34,733 nucleotides of DNA, from positions 1-34,733 of the forward strand of contig JAKPNN010000038.1 in assembly GCA_029548365.1 (NCBI GenBank), read 5' to 3'. This document shows, piece after piece, positions 1-6,831 of this stretch. Source of the stretch: Chloroflexota bacterium (lineage in GTDB: Bacteria > Chloroflexota > Anaerolineae > Anaerolineales > Anaerolineaceae). The position numbers were made by a program, and so were the translations under genes. Within the stretch, counting starts at the first letter, position 1. Each line of letters starts with the position of its first letter. The notes beneath the pieces were generated by a model. It searched no databases, was not told where the DNA came from, and saw nothing but the letters and a program-made list of their open reading frames with translations.

Positions 1-1355
1 TTATCAGTCCATGATGGCCAGATAGAAAATAAATTCAGCCCTTCGGGGCATTGAAACGGGTAGCCCCAATAAAGATCTCGGTCCGGTTTTACGAAGGGTG
101 AAATACAAAATAAGCCCTTCGGGGCATTAAAACTTCCCTCCACCACTTTCAGTATTTTCATCAGAAGCGGGGAACAGGTGAAATACAAAATAAGACCTTC
201 GGGGCATTGAAACTCTCCTTTTTCCTTTTCTAATATCTAAGTTTTTAAAACGGTGAAATACAAAGTAAGCCCTTCGGGGCATTGAAACGATGTTGATTAA
301 CATTAACACGGCGTGACCCTATGGCCAGGTGAAATACAAAGTAAGCCCTTCGGGGCATTGAAACGGGATTGGGATATGGTTATTTAGTGTAAGTAAAAGT
401 GTGGGGTGAAATACAAAATAAGCCCTTCGGGGCATTGAAACTGGTTCGAGCTCTGCTTCTTCGCCGTCTTGGTGTAGGTGTGGGCGTGGTGAAATACAAA
501 ATAAGCCCTTCGGGGCATTGAAACGCTGATATCTCTCCGATGAGTCGCAGCCCCTCGGAGGGGTGAAATACAAAATAAGCCCTTCGGGGCATTGAAACCT
601 GTTCCGTTGACGGTATTTAATAATTTGACTCTTTAGGTCACGGTGAAATACAAAATAAGCCCTTCGGGGCATTGAAACGTGTCGTGTTGGCGTTTAATGG
701 GAATGGGTTTCCCAGGGTGAAATACAAAATAAGCCCTTCGGGGCATTGAAACTTTGAAGCAATTCATTTGCTTCCATTTTATTTTTACTCCTGGTGAAAT
801 ACAAAATAAGCCCTTCGGGGCATTGAAACATCTTTCAGCGAGGCCATCGCTTGGCAATGTGCGCAGGGGTGAAATACAAAATAAGCCCTTCGGGGCATTG
901 AAACAGAGGTTGAGCGTCACGTATGGCTGCCATTGCTGAGGTGAAATACAAAATAAGCCCTTCGGGGCATTGAAACATTGGATAATTTTTGTCCATTTCT
1001 CTCCTTTCCTGTTTGGTGAAATACAAAATAAGCCCTTCGGGGCATTGAAACAGAGCTCCTGGTGGGAGAGTTCGGCCCAGCGCCCGGGGTGGTGAAATAC
1101 AAAATAAGCCCTTCGGGGCATTGAAACGCTTGTTTCAAGGTAGACGAATCTACCTTGGACTATTATTTCCAGGTGAAATACAAAATAAGCCCTTCGGGGC
1201 ATTGAAACTTGCACGCATTATTTTTGATGCGTCGAGCTCGTCGAGGTGAAATACAAAATAAGCCCTTCGGGGCATTGAAACGGTTTTGGCCCTTTTCGTA
1301 GGGCTAGATCGTGCTCGTGGTGAAATACAAAACAAGCCCTTCGGGGCATGGTATA
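1..1355 (+). CRISPR. CRISPR array 1 (18 repeats in view, truncated by the left window edge)
   Basis: There are 18 copies of a 37-bp repeat, beginning at 21, 97, 177, 252, 328, 405, 488, 562, 642, 716, 793, 868, 940, 1015, 1091, 1172, 1245 and 1319, separated by 17 unique spacers of 35-46 bp. Bases 1-20 look like the end of another spacer, so the array continues to the left. The repeat begins GGTGAAATAC, contains a GCCC-TTCG-GGGC hairpin and ends ATTGAAAC, the 3' motif that becomes the 8-nt crRNA handle in many type I and III systems. The last copy (1319-1355) has lost that 3' end, which marks the distal end and so rightward transcription. The copy at 21 has a different 5' half; those at 97, 177, 252 and 328 carry point changes. 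The subtype cannot be assigned because no cas operon is present. Confidence 0.98.
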
Positions 1356-1560
1356 GGTGATCCCGCTCGCTGCGCTCGGGGACTGTGTAGCCGATCCCGC
1401 TTCGCGAAGCAATCACGGTGCTCTGGGAGGGTATTTGGGCGTCTGCGCTCGGGGACTGCAAATCCAACTCCACTTGCTTCGCTCGGGAACTGCTCAGCAG
1501 ATAGCATAACGCTTCGTCCTGACGAATGTTTGTCCGTATGGAAAAAGCGAAAAAAACATC
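1356..1560 (+). repeat. Array 1 trailer with GC-rich internal repeats
   Basis: The 16-mer CTGCGCTCGGGGACTG occurs at 1370-1385 and 1443-1458, with a diverged copy (CTTCGCTCGGGAACTG) at 1477-1492. A 12-bp palindrome GCTTCGCGAAGC sits at 1399-1410. The flank from about 1493, including GCATAACGCTTCGTC, reappears in similar form after array 2 (around 3235-3250), so the two trailers are related. No open reading frame here looks like a real gene. Confidence 0.75.
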
Positions 1561-1599
1561 AATCCCTCGTACTTCGGCCCTCCCTCACTTGCCATTAAC

Positions 1600-1842
1600 C
1601 GGATCAGACTTTCCCAGTCGTCCTCTCCTTTAAAGAGCTTCGGCAGCCCGGTTCAGTACAGCGTTTTTGAATGCCTGCTGACCCATGAAGAAATAATCGA
1701 AATGAAAGGTCGGGTTAAAAGATTAATTCGCCCAAAAGCAGATCATGTGCGCTACTATCGACTGTGTAAAACGTGCAAAAGCAAAACGGAAGTGATGGGT
1801 CGGGTTGAGGTTTTGGCGGAAAAGGATGTGATCGTTGTTTAA
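1600..1842 (+). pseudogene. cas2: cas2 remnant (5'-truncated CRISPR adaptation nuclease)
   Basis: Frame 1600-1842 encodes about 80 residues that read as the C-terminal four fifths of Cas2. They include VQYSVFEC (from 1651), an internal VRYYRLC segment and the ending EKDVIVV. Cas2 pairs with Cas1 to integrate spacers and is usually about 90-95 residues, with an N-terminal YDI-type strand bearing the conserved Asp. That part is missing here. In this frame a stop lies at 1507-1509, and no ATG, GTG or TTG follows before VQYSVFEC, so a normal product is not possible. Upstream the frame runs into array 1 trailer sequence, placing a rearrangement junction near 1560-1600. Downstream lies the array 2 leader, the usual cas2-leader-array order. 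Confidence 0.85.
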
Positions 1843-2098
1843 TTTAATACAAGCTTTTCCAAGGATTCCGGGCAACACGGGGGGTAGTGAAGGAATTCAA
1901 GATGCCCGGAAAAATTGCGCTCTGACCCCCAGATGTGGCACTCAAAAATTTATTGAACCCCAATATATTGGCATTTGTTTAAATAATTTCCGGGCGAAAC
2001 AGGGTTTTTTAGCAAAACTAAATTGCCCGGAATGTGTAAATATCGCAAGATATAGGGAAAACTTAAAAAATTATGGTATAATACCGGTAGATGTTGCA
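1843..2098 (+). promoter_or_regulatory. CRISPR leader of array 2
   Basis: This AT-rich 256-bp stretch lies between the cas2 remnant and the first repeat of array 2, the normal leader position. It holds two inverted-repeat pairs built on CCGGGC. The first is TTCCGGGCA (1865-1873) with TGCCCGGAA (1902-1910). The second is TTCCGGGC (1988-1995) with GCCCGGAA (2025-2032). The loops are 28 and 29 nt. Such regularly placed motifs could be binding sites for adaptation proteins or a regulator; that role is inferred. Confidence 0.7.
2074..2082 (+). promoter_or_regulatory. Extended -10 promoter of array 2
   Basis: TGG followed by TATAAT (2077-2082) is an extended -10 element 16 bp before the first repeat at 2099, which would start transcription just upstream of the array. 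No convincing -35 is seen, which is common for extended -10 promoters. Confidence 0.65.
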
Positions 2099-3195
2099 GG
2101 TGAAATACAAAATAAGCCCTTCGGGGCATTGAAACTGGGGACTATTGCTGCGGATCGGGGCATACAACCCCGGTGAAATACAAAATAAGCCCTTCGGGGC
2201 ATTGAAACGATCAGAATCAGGATGCAGTGGAGAAGCATCTTGCTCCTGGTGAAATACAAAATAAGCCCTTCGGGGCATTGAAACAATAAGACTGGATGCG
2301 CCTTCCTCGTAGATGTACCCAGTGGTGAAATACAAAATAAGCCCTTCGGGGCATTGAAACACTACAATCAACGATAGTCGGGGGCAAAAGCTCCCAACTT
2401 GGTGAAATACAAAATAAGCCCTTCGGGGCATTGAAACACGACACTTTTAACGCTGTTCCAAAACTTTTGCCACGGTGAAATACAAAATAAGCCCTTCGGG
2501 GCATTGAAACCCTTCCGGAGCAAAATCTTTAGACACTACAAAACTCACTATGGATAGAAAATAAATTCAGCCCTTCGGGGCATTGAAACTCATAGCTCAT
2601 AGCATTGTGTCCTTTCGATAATAGATACGGTGAAATACAAAATAAGCCCTTCGGGGCATTGAAACACGCGATGGAAAAAGCGATAACGTCATCAGGCTTG
2701 TAACGGTGAAATACAAAATAAGCCCTTCGGGGCATTGAAACGCGAGCATATGTCTTCTATCTTCTCTAATATAGTTAAAAGGTGAAATACAAAATAAGCC
2801 CTTCGGGGCATTGAAACGCATTGACTGCCTCGATGAGTATCTGCCGATTTGCCCGGTGAAATACAAAATAAGCCCTTCGGGGCATTGAAACGCTACAAAC
2901 ATATTTTGCAACGTTGTCCCGAAGACCTGGTGAAATACAAAACAAGCCCTTCGGGGCATTGAAACCATGCCGTGGGGCTCTCGGCTTTTATAAATTATTC
3001 GTGACATAGGTGAAATACAAAATAAGCCCTTCGGGGCATTGAAACTTGTTTGAGGCGCTATCGTCATAGCACCCACACATCTACGGTGAAATACAAAATA
3101 AGCCCTTCGGGGCATTGAAACGAATTACAAGGGGTAGAATTAAAAATACCAAGACAATGGTGAAATACAAAATAAGCCCTTCGGGGCATGGTGTA
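2099..3195 (+). CRISPR. CRISPR array 2 (15 repeats, complete)
   Basis: There are 15 repeats of the same 37-bp family, starting at 2099, 2172, 2248, 2324, 2401, 2474, 2553, 2629, 2705, 2781, 2855, 2929, 3009, 3085 and 3159, with 14 unique spacers of 36-43 bp. The final repeat (3159-3195) keeps the hairpin but its 3' end changes to GGTGTAG, as at the end of array 1. The copy at 2553 carries the same alternative 5' half (GATAGAAAATAAATTCAG) as the repeat at 21; the copy at 2929 has one T-to-C change. By eye no spacer is shared between the arrays. The leader, promoter and decayed terminal repeat all indicate rightward transcription. Confidence 0.98.
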
Positions 3196-3536
3196 GCTGA
3201 TCCCGCTCGCTGCACTTGGGGACCGCTCAGCTGGTAGCATAACGCTTCGTCTTAACGAATAATTAAATAAATGGGAAAAGGCGAAAAGAATATAAAACCC
3301 CCAGTTTAATCATTCAACCCTTATGGCGGTTGGGCGAATGGTTAATCAAACAAAACCATTTAAATAAACTCAGACTCTGCTGCTTTCTCCGCCAACCTAC
3401 CCACCTAAACTGCCGGAAAGTTCGCTATCAAACAGGTCTCGGGAGATAAGAAAATTCCAGGCCCGGAAAATGGATAAACTTTGATCTACCTGTGATGTAT
3501 TTAAATAATCACTGTTTCCCTTAAGACTTAAATCTG
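3196..3536. other. Array 2 trailer and gene-free spacer
   Basis: The first ~95 bp resemble the array 1 trailer (GATCCCGCTCGCTGC at 3199-3213, then GCATAACGCTTCGTC near 3237-3251) but with only one copy of the GC-rich unit. The remaining ~240 bp are AT-rich with no convincing ORF. A short inverted repeat AATGGTT/AACCATT lies near 3340-3365. No obvious terminator was found for the minus-strand gene that ends at 3537. Confidence 0.6.
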
Positions 3537-3902
3537 CTAACCATTAAATGCATGATGAATTCCTCTATCCCCATCTTTTTGAATTTCATCATTGAATGAA
3601 TCCAGCATGGCTGCACCCTGGCGATATTGATAAGGCCACATGGATCGCAAATGGAACAAGGCGACCCGGTCTTGATCTTTAAGTTCTTGGGTAAGATCAT
3701 GCTGTTTACCCGGCATCGCGGACAGGTTCCCGTTAATGAAGGTGATTCCCCGCAATTCAGTGGGAAGATCGATTTCATCCAACAGGTCTTGCATTGTTGC
3801 ACCATCCGGTAGTTCAATCTTCAGTTGTGCAAAACCGGGTTGGGCATCTTCACCGGCATAGCTTGCCAACTCTCCGTAAAGCCATGTGTCAATCACAATC
3901 AT
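3537..3902 (-). CDS. MoaD/ThiS-like beta-grasp protein without a Gly-Gly tail
   Basis: This 121-residue product aligns over its first ~90 residues with the neighbouring 79-residue MoaD/ThiS-type protein: a short N-terminal strand, an ELPDGATMQDLLDEIDLP helix region, FINGNLS, and DQDRVALFHL where MoaD has its last strand. MoaD-type proteins end in Gly-Gly, which is adenylated and thiocarboxylated. Here the corresponding point continues as RSMWPYQYRQGAAM plus ~20 residues, so ordinary sulfur-carrier chemistry looks impossible unless the protein is processed. The start at 3902 follows AGGA 8 nt upstream and matches the family; an ATG at 3923 would add seven residues. It is the last gene after the oxidoreductase and the canonical MoaD-like gene, so a role in maturation or binding of that enzyme is inferred. 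Confidence 0.8.
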   Translation of the reverse strand: MIVIDTWLYGELASYAGEDAQPGFAQLKIELPDGATMQDLLDEIDLPTELRGITFINGNLSAMPGKQHDLTQELKDQDRVALFHLRSMWPYQYRQGAAMLDSFNDEIQKDGDRGIHHAFNG

Positions 3903-3966
3903 CTTATAATTCCTATCAATCATAAAATTACCTGTCTATTGCAAAGTAACCTGCCATCGAATGGCT

Positions 3967-4206
3967 TCATCCACCGCCGATGGGCGGGAACAATCCAACT
4001 TCGTCATCAGGTTCTAACACATAATCCCATTTACGTGCACGCCCGTTCACAAATTTTACACGGACGCTCTCTTCCGGAATGTCCAATTTGTCAAGCAGGG
4101 CATTCAACCGGGTGCCTTGATCGACTTCCATGACAAACGGCTTGGCGCTCTCACCGCCTGGGGCGTACATGCCCAATGTGGCAAACAATTTAACCCTGAC
4201 TCGCAT
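3967..4206 (-). CDS. MoaD/ThiS family sulfur-carrier protein
   Basis: A 79-residue beta-grasp, ubiquitin-like protein. It starts with the RVRVKLFATLG strand, has KFVNGRA in the middle and ends VGLFPPIGGG. The C-terminal Gly-Gly is the site that an E1-like MoeB/ThiF enzyme adenylates so it can carry sulfur for pterin dithiolene or thiamin synthesis. It lies about 160 nt downstream of the aldehyde ferredoxin oxidoreductase on the same strand, so it most likely serves molybdopterin/tungstopterin synthesis or that enzyme's maturation; ThiS-like use cannot be excluded. Two ATGs occur in tandem (4209 and 4206). The second is preferred because AAAGG lies 4 nt before it. A matching activating enzyme is encoded at 7738-8517. 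Confidence 0.85.
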   Translation of the reverse strand: MRVRVKLFATLGMYAPGGESAKPFVMEVDQGTRLNALLDKLDIPEESVRVKFVNGRARKWDYVLEPDDEVGLFPPIGGG

Positions 4207-4302
4207 CATCCCTTTGATTTGAATGAACGACTGGATGGAAGCTCAATATTAATATATCCACTCCACGATGATAACACGGATACTGCATCCAGGTTTAAAA
4301 CC

Positions 4303-4334
4303 GGGGCTGTCGTCTCCCTGGATCAGACAGCCCC
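4303..4334 (-). terminator. Intercistronic hairpin between the oxidoreductase and the MoaD-like gene
   Basis: Perfect 9-bp arms (GGGGCTGTC at 4303-4311 and GACAGCCCC at 4326-4334) flank a 14-nt loop. On the minus strand the sequence after it has only a short T-run (GGTTTTAA), so it may be a weak or partial terminator, or a 3'-end stabiliser that sets different levels of the two products. Confidence 0.5.
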
Positions 4335-4368
4335 TGACATTACCTTTATGAGCCTTCTACCAGATGTT

Positions 4369-6135
4369 CTACAGCTCACCATAAACTTTATCTAAAGTTT
4401 CCTCATCAATTTCAAAGACGACATTATGCGGTGGAAGCGGTTCTGTATGCATAAACTCTGGTATGCGGTCAGCCTGTTTCCCGATACCCGCTGCCTCGTT
4501 GAATTTGCGTTCAACACGCAGCACTTCGGTTCCTAATTCAAGGATGTCATCAGCCGTCCATTTCGTCCCCAGCACACCGTTGACCTCGTCGATCATCCCC
4601 TGGTAGCCACTGGCGATATCCAGGATGGCGAACGCAATGAACAGGCAATGCCCGCTGGTATCGATAAACGCCGTCGTGGCCTGGAAGGCCCGGCTGAGGG
4701 CAATTTTTCCTTCTTTTGAAAGCGGGTCCAGATCATCCATGACAGCAAGGATTTCCGGGGCGATCGTGTACCCTGCGGTGTGATCAGCGCCCATCGTGGA
4801 TGTGGCATAGGTTATCCCAATCCCTTTGACCGCGCGTGGCTCGTAGGCAGGCATTCCCTGACCTTTGACTGCAGGCGTTCGGACCACACCCAGAATCTTA
4901 CCAGCTGTGCCGGTGCCACTGCCCAAAATGCGACCGATTGGCTCGCCTTTACCCATCTTGTGCACCATCTCAATAGCAGCCTCGCCGTCTCCGAAGGGCA
5001 GCACGCCGGCTTCCATGGCAACACCGAGGGTCACCCCGGTTTCAATCGTGTCAAGGCCATAGCCGTTGCACAGTTTGACCAATTCAGAAATCGTATCCAG
5101 ATCGTCAATCTCAAGGTTGGCGCCAAACGCCCAATCTGATTCGTACTCCACGCAGGAAACATGCTCGCTTTTATCTTTTCGATACCAGGTATTCGAGCAG
5201 CGGATGATGCACCCAGGACTACAGGCGTGATTGTACCTTTCCTCACCCAATCGTTCTTTAACACCATCGAAAATAGCTTCGCCGGCGATCTTGGCAGCAT
5301 TTTCAAAGCGTCCTCTGGAGAAATTCCGGGTCGGTAAACCGCCTGCTTCATTCAAGATGTTAACCAGAACTGCCGTCCCGTAGGTATTGAGTCCGCCTTT
5401 AGGTTTGGTAATGGCATGTTCATTTAATGCCGCCGCCAACTTTTTGCGACCTTCATCAAACAGCTCCTTATCAGCGATTTCTACGCCCGGCGCCCCGGCG
5501 TCATCCAACAGGATAAATTTGAGTCCTTTGCTGCCCATCACTGAACCCAATCCACCCCGTCCTGCAAACCGGCTGGGATTCTGCGACATATCTTCGAAAA
5601 TCACACCAGCGTTGCCATAAGCATGTTCACTGGCCATACCAATCCCGCAAACAGAAACCCTTCGGCCCTCAAACTTTTTAAAAACCATGGGATAGACGTC
5701 ATACGCATCCTGCCCGGTAAATTCTGTGGCGTCAAACCATTCAAGCGTCGGTTGTCCTGTTTCTTTATCCAGGCCAATCACCAAACCCCAGAATTCTCCT
5801 TTATCCTCCGGTTGCCCCTCCACGATCAGGGCCTTGATGCGCATCCTGCCGAGCTTCCATGCCCAGGGTGTTCCCGCATTTGATTCCTTGATGCCCCCTG
5901 TCAGTGGCGATTTTCCGCCAACAGAGATGCGCGAGGATGACGGCGCAGACGTTCCCGTCACAAAGCCGGGTGAAAACACCAGCTTGTTGTTCGGGCCAAG
6001 GGGATGCGCCAGCGGGGGAACTTCATCGGCGATCAAGTTCGATGTGAGCGACCGTCCAGCCAGCTTTTTATATTTTTCCGGAACTTCTGTTAATTGATGC
6101 GTTCGATCTTTCATATTTATTCTTAAAAACCACAT
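4369..6135 (-). CDS. Aldehyde ferredoxin oxidoreductase family protein (tungsten/molybdenum bis-pterin enzyme)
   Basis: A 588-residue member of the AOR family, cytoplasmic iron-sulfur tungstoenzymes that oxidise aldehydes (or related substrates) to acids using ferredoxin. GRGGLGSVMGSKGLKFILL (~192-210) is the family pterin-binding region. Cys305, Cys309 and Cys313 in ACSPGCIIRC, with Cys497 in DTSGHCLF, are placed to bind the [4Fe-4S] cluster. The first three are spaced C-x3-C-x3-C rather than the C-x2-C-x3-C of Pyrococcus furiosus AOR. The start at 6135 is fixed by AGGAGG (6141-6146) with good spacing and by the family-like N-terminus MWFLRINMK. An open frame continues 50 codons upstream but would translate the leader terminator. 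Two MoaD-like genes follow. The substrate cannot be predicted. Confidence 0.93.
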   Translation of the reverse strand: MWFLRINMKDRTHQLTEVPEKYKKLAGRSLTSNLIADEVPPLAHPLGPNNKLVFSPGFVTGTSAPSSSRISVGGKSPLTGGIKESNAGTPWAWKLGRMRIKALIVEGQPEDKGEFWGLVIGLDKETGQPTLEWFDATEFTGQDAYDVYPMVFKKFEGRRVSVCGIGMASEHAYGNAGVIFEDMSQNPSRFAGRGGLGSVMGSKGLKFILLDDAGAPGVEIADKELFDEGRKKLAAALNEHAITKPKGGLNTYGTAVLVNILNEAGGLPTRNFSRGRFENAAKIAGEAIFDGVKERLGEERYNHACSPGCIIRCSNTWYRKDKSEHVSCVEYESDWAFGANLEIDDLDTISELVKLCNGYGLDTIETGVTLGVAMEAGVLPFGDGEAAIEMVHKMGKGEPIGRILGSGTGTAGKILGVVRTPAVKGQGMPAYEPRAVKGIGITYATSTMGADHTAGYTIAPEILAVMDDLDPLSKEGKIALSRAFQATTAFIDTSGHCLFIAFAILDIASGYQGMIDEVNGVLGTKWTADDILELGTEVLRVERKFNEAAGIGKQADRIPEFMHTEPLPPHNVVFEIDEETLDKVYGEL

Positions 6136-6224
6136 TTTTGCCTCCTTTAATTTGATAAAGATATTAGTTATTGACGAACAAAATGTTTTTTCAATTGATA
6201 ATTTCGTAGAACAAGTCTTTGTGA

Positions 6225-6268
6225 ATAAAAAAGGAGTTATTCCTCGAATTGACGAGGAATAACTCCTT
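6225..6268 (-). terminator. Intrinsic terminator in the oxidoreductase mRNA leader (attenuator)
   Basis: A perfect 16-bp inverted repeat (6231-6246 and 6253-6268, 6-nt loop) is followed on the minus strand by TTTTTTATTC. It lies about 90 nt before the oxidoreductase start codon and just downstream of the structured leader element, so it would stop transcription before the gene unless its first arm is held by another structure. Confidence 0.88.
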
Positions 6269-6358
6269 TGCGCAATGGCGGGCATTGCAATTGCTCACAA
6301 TACCGTATCGTTCAACATAACCCGGTAGGTCAGGCTGAATCGGAGTCGCTTAGTCAGT
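6261..6358 (-). promoter_or_regulatory. Candidate molybdenum/tungsten cofactor (Moco/Tuco) riboswitch aptamer
   Basis: On the minus strand the leader contains a possible closing stem ACTCC (6346-6342) with GGAGT (6266-6262). Inside it are a TACCG...CGGTA hairpin and a GCAATG-CCCGC-CATTGC hairpin. The motifs GCCTGACCTACCGGG and AATGCCCGCCATTGC resemble, from memory, conserved parts of the Moco/Tuco RNA class, which controls cofactor-synthesis and cofactor-using genes. The closing stem uses bases of the downstream terminator's first arm, so the two folds exclude each other. If ligand stabilises the aptamer the gene would be switched on; that logic is inferred. Context (a tungsten-cofactor enzyme directly downstream) supports the class; a covariance search was not possible. 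Confidence 0.62.
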
Positions 6359-6381
6359 GTTTTTTAATTTAACTTGTTACC

Positions 6382-6410
6382 AGGTTATCATATTTCAATC
6401 TATTTGTCAA
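6382..6410 (-). promoter_or_regulatory. Promoter of the oxidoreductase operon
   Basis: A perfect -35 TTGACA (6410-6405), 17-bp spacer and TAACCT (6387-6382) preceded by TGA. The -10 is weak, but start of transcription near 6375 would place the whole riboswitch-like element at the beginning of the transcript. Confidence 0.6.
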
Positions 6411-6831
6411 ACAATTGTATGGGTTCGTTTCTGTCAAGAATTTCCATATATCCAAGCAATTAGAGAACTCCTTTTGGATGAAGAATGTCCTTCAAAATCT
6501 TCGCCCAAGGTCTTCCTGAGTGGCACAAATGGAGAGCAGGCACATCTGCTTGCAACCATTCTCCATAATCGATCCTTTTCAGATGAACTTTTTTCTGTGG
6601 AATGCTCTCACTGCTGACTTTTTCATAACGCGCATCCAATTACAGATGGACGAAATCGCCTGTTGTGCCAGGCTGCCAGTTCTTCCAGTTATTCACTTGT
6701 TAATGTAATTTCATTCTTGGAGACTTTATTTATCTCTTCCTGGTTGTTGGGCTAACTTTTGAAAGGATAGTGTGATCTTCATTTTTATGCTTTTACAGAA
6801 AAAATGTTACACCAGCCAATTCAGGGGCAGG
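6411..6831. other. Gene-free interval
   Basis: About 420 bp without a gene I can support. A plus-strand frame up to 6617 has a faint likeness to part of an AAA+ (sigma-54 activator) domain but no proper start or complete motif. The stop of the lipoprotein gene lies at 6832, and no clear terminator for it was seen in this stretch. Confidence 0.5.

Noticed and set aside
127-1598. Many overlapping ORFs with repeated PRRAYFVFH and NAPKGLFCISP segments
   Set aside because: They are translations of the CRISPR repeat in different frames, with spacer-coded linkers; not proteins.
2063-3115. Long repeat-rich ORFs on the minus strand
   Set aside because: Same artefact from array 2.
4369-6285. A 638-residue version of the oxidoreductase starting at 6285
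   Set aside because: The extra 50 codons run through the leader terminator, and a strong AGGAGG lies before the ATG at 6135.
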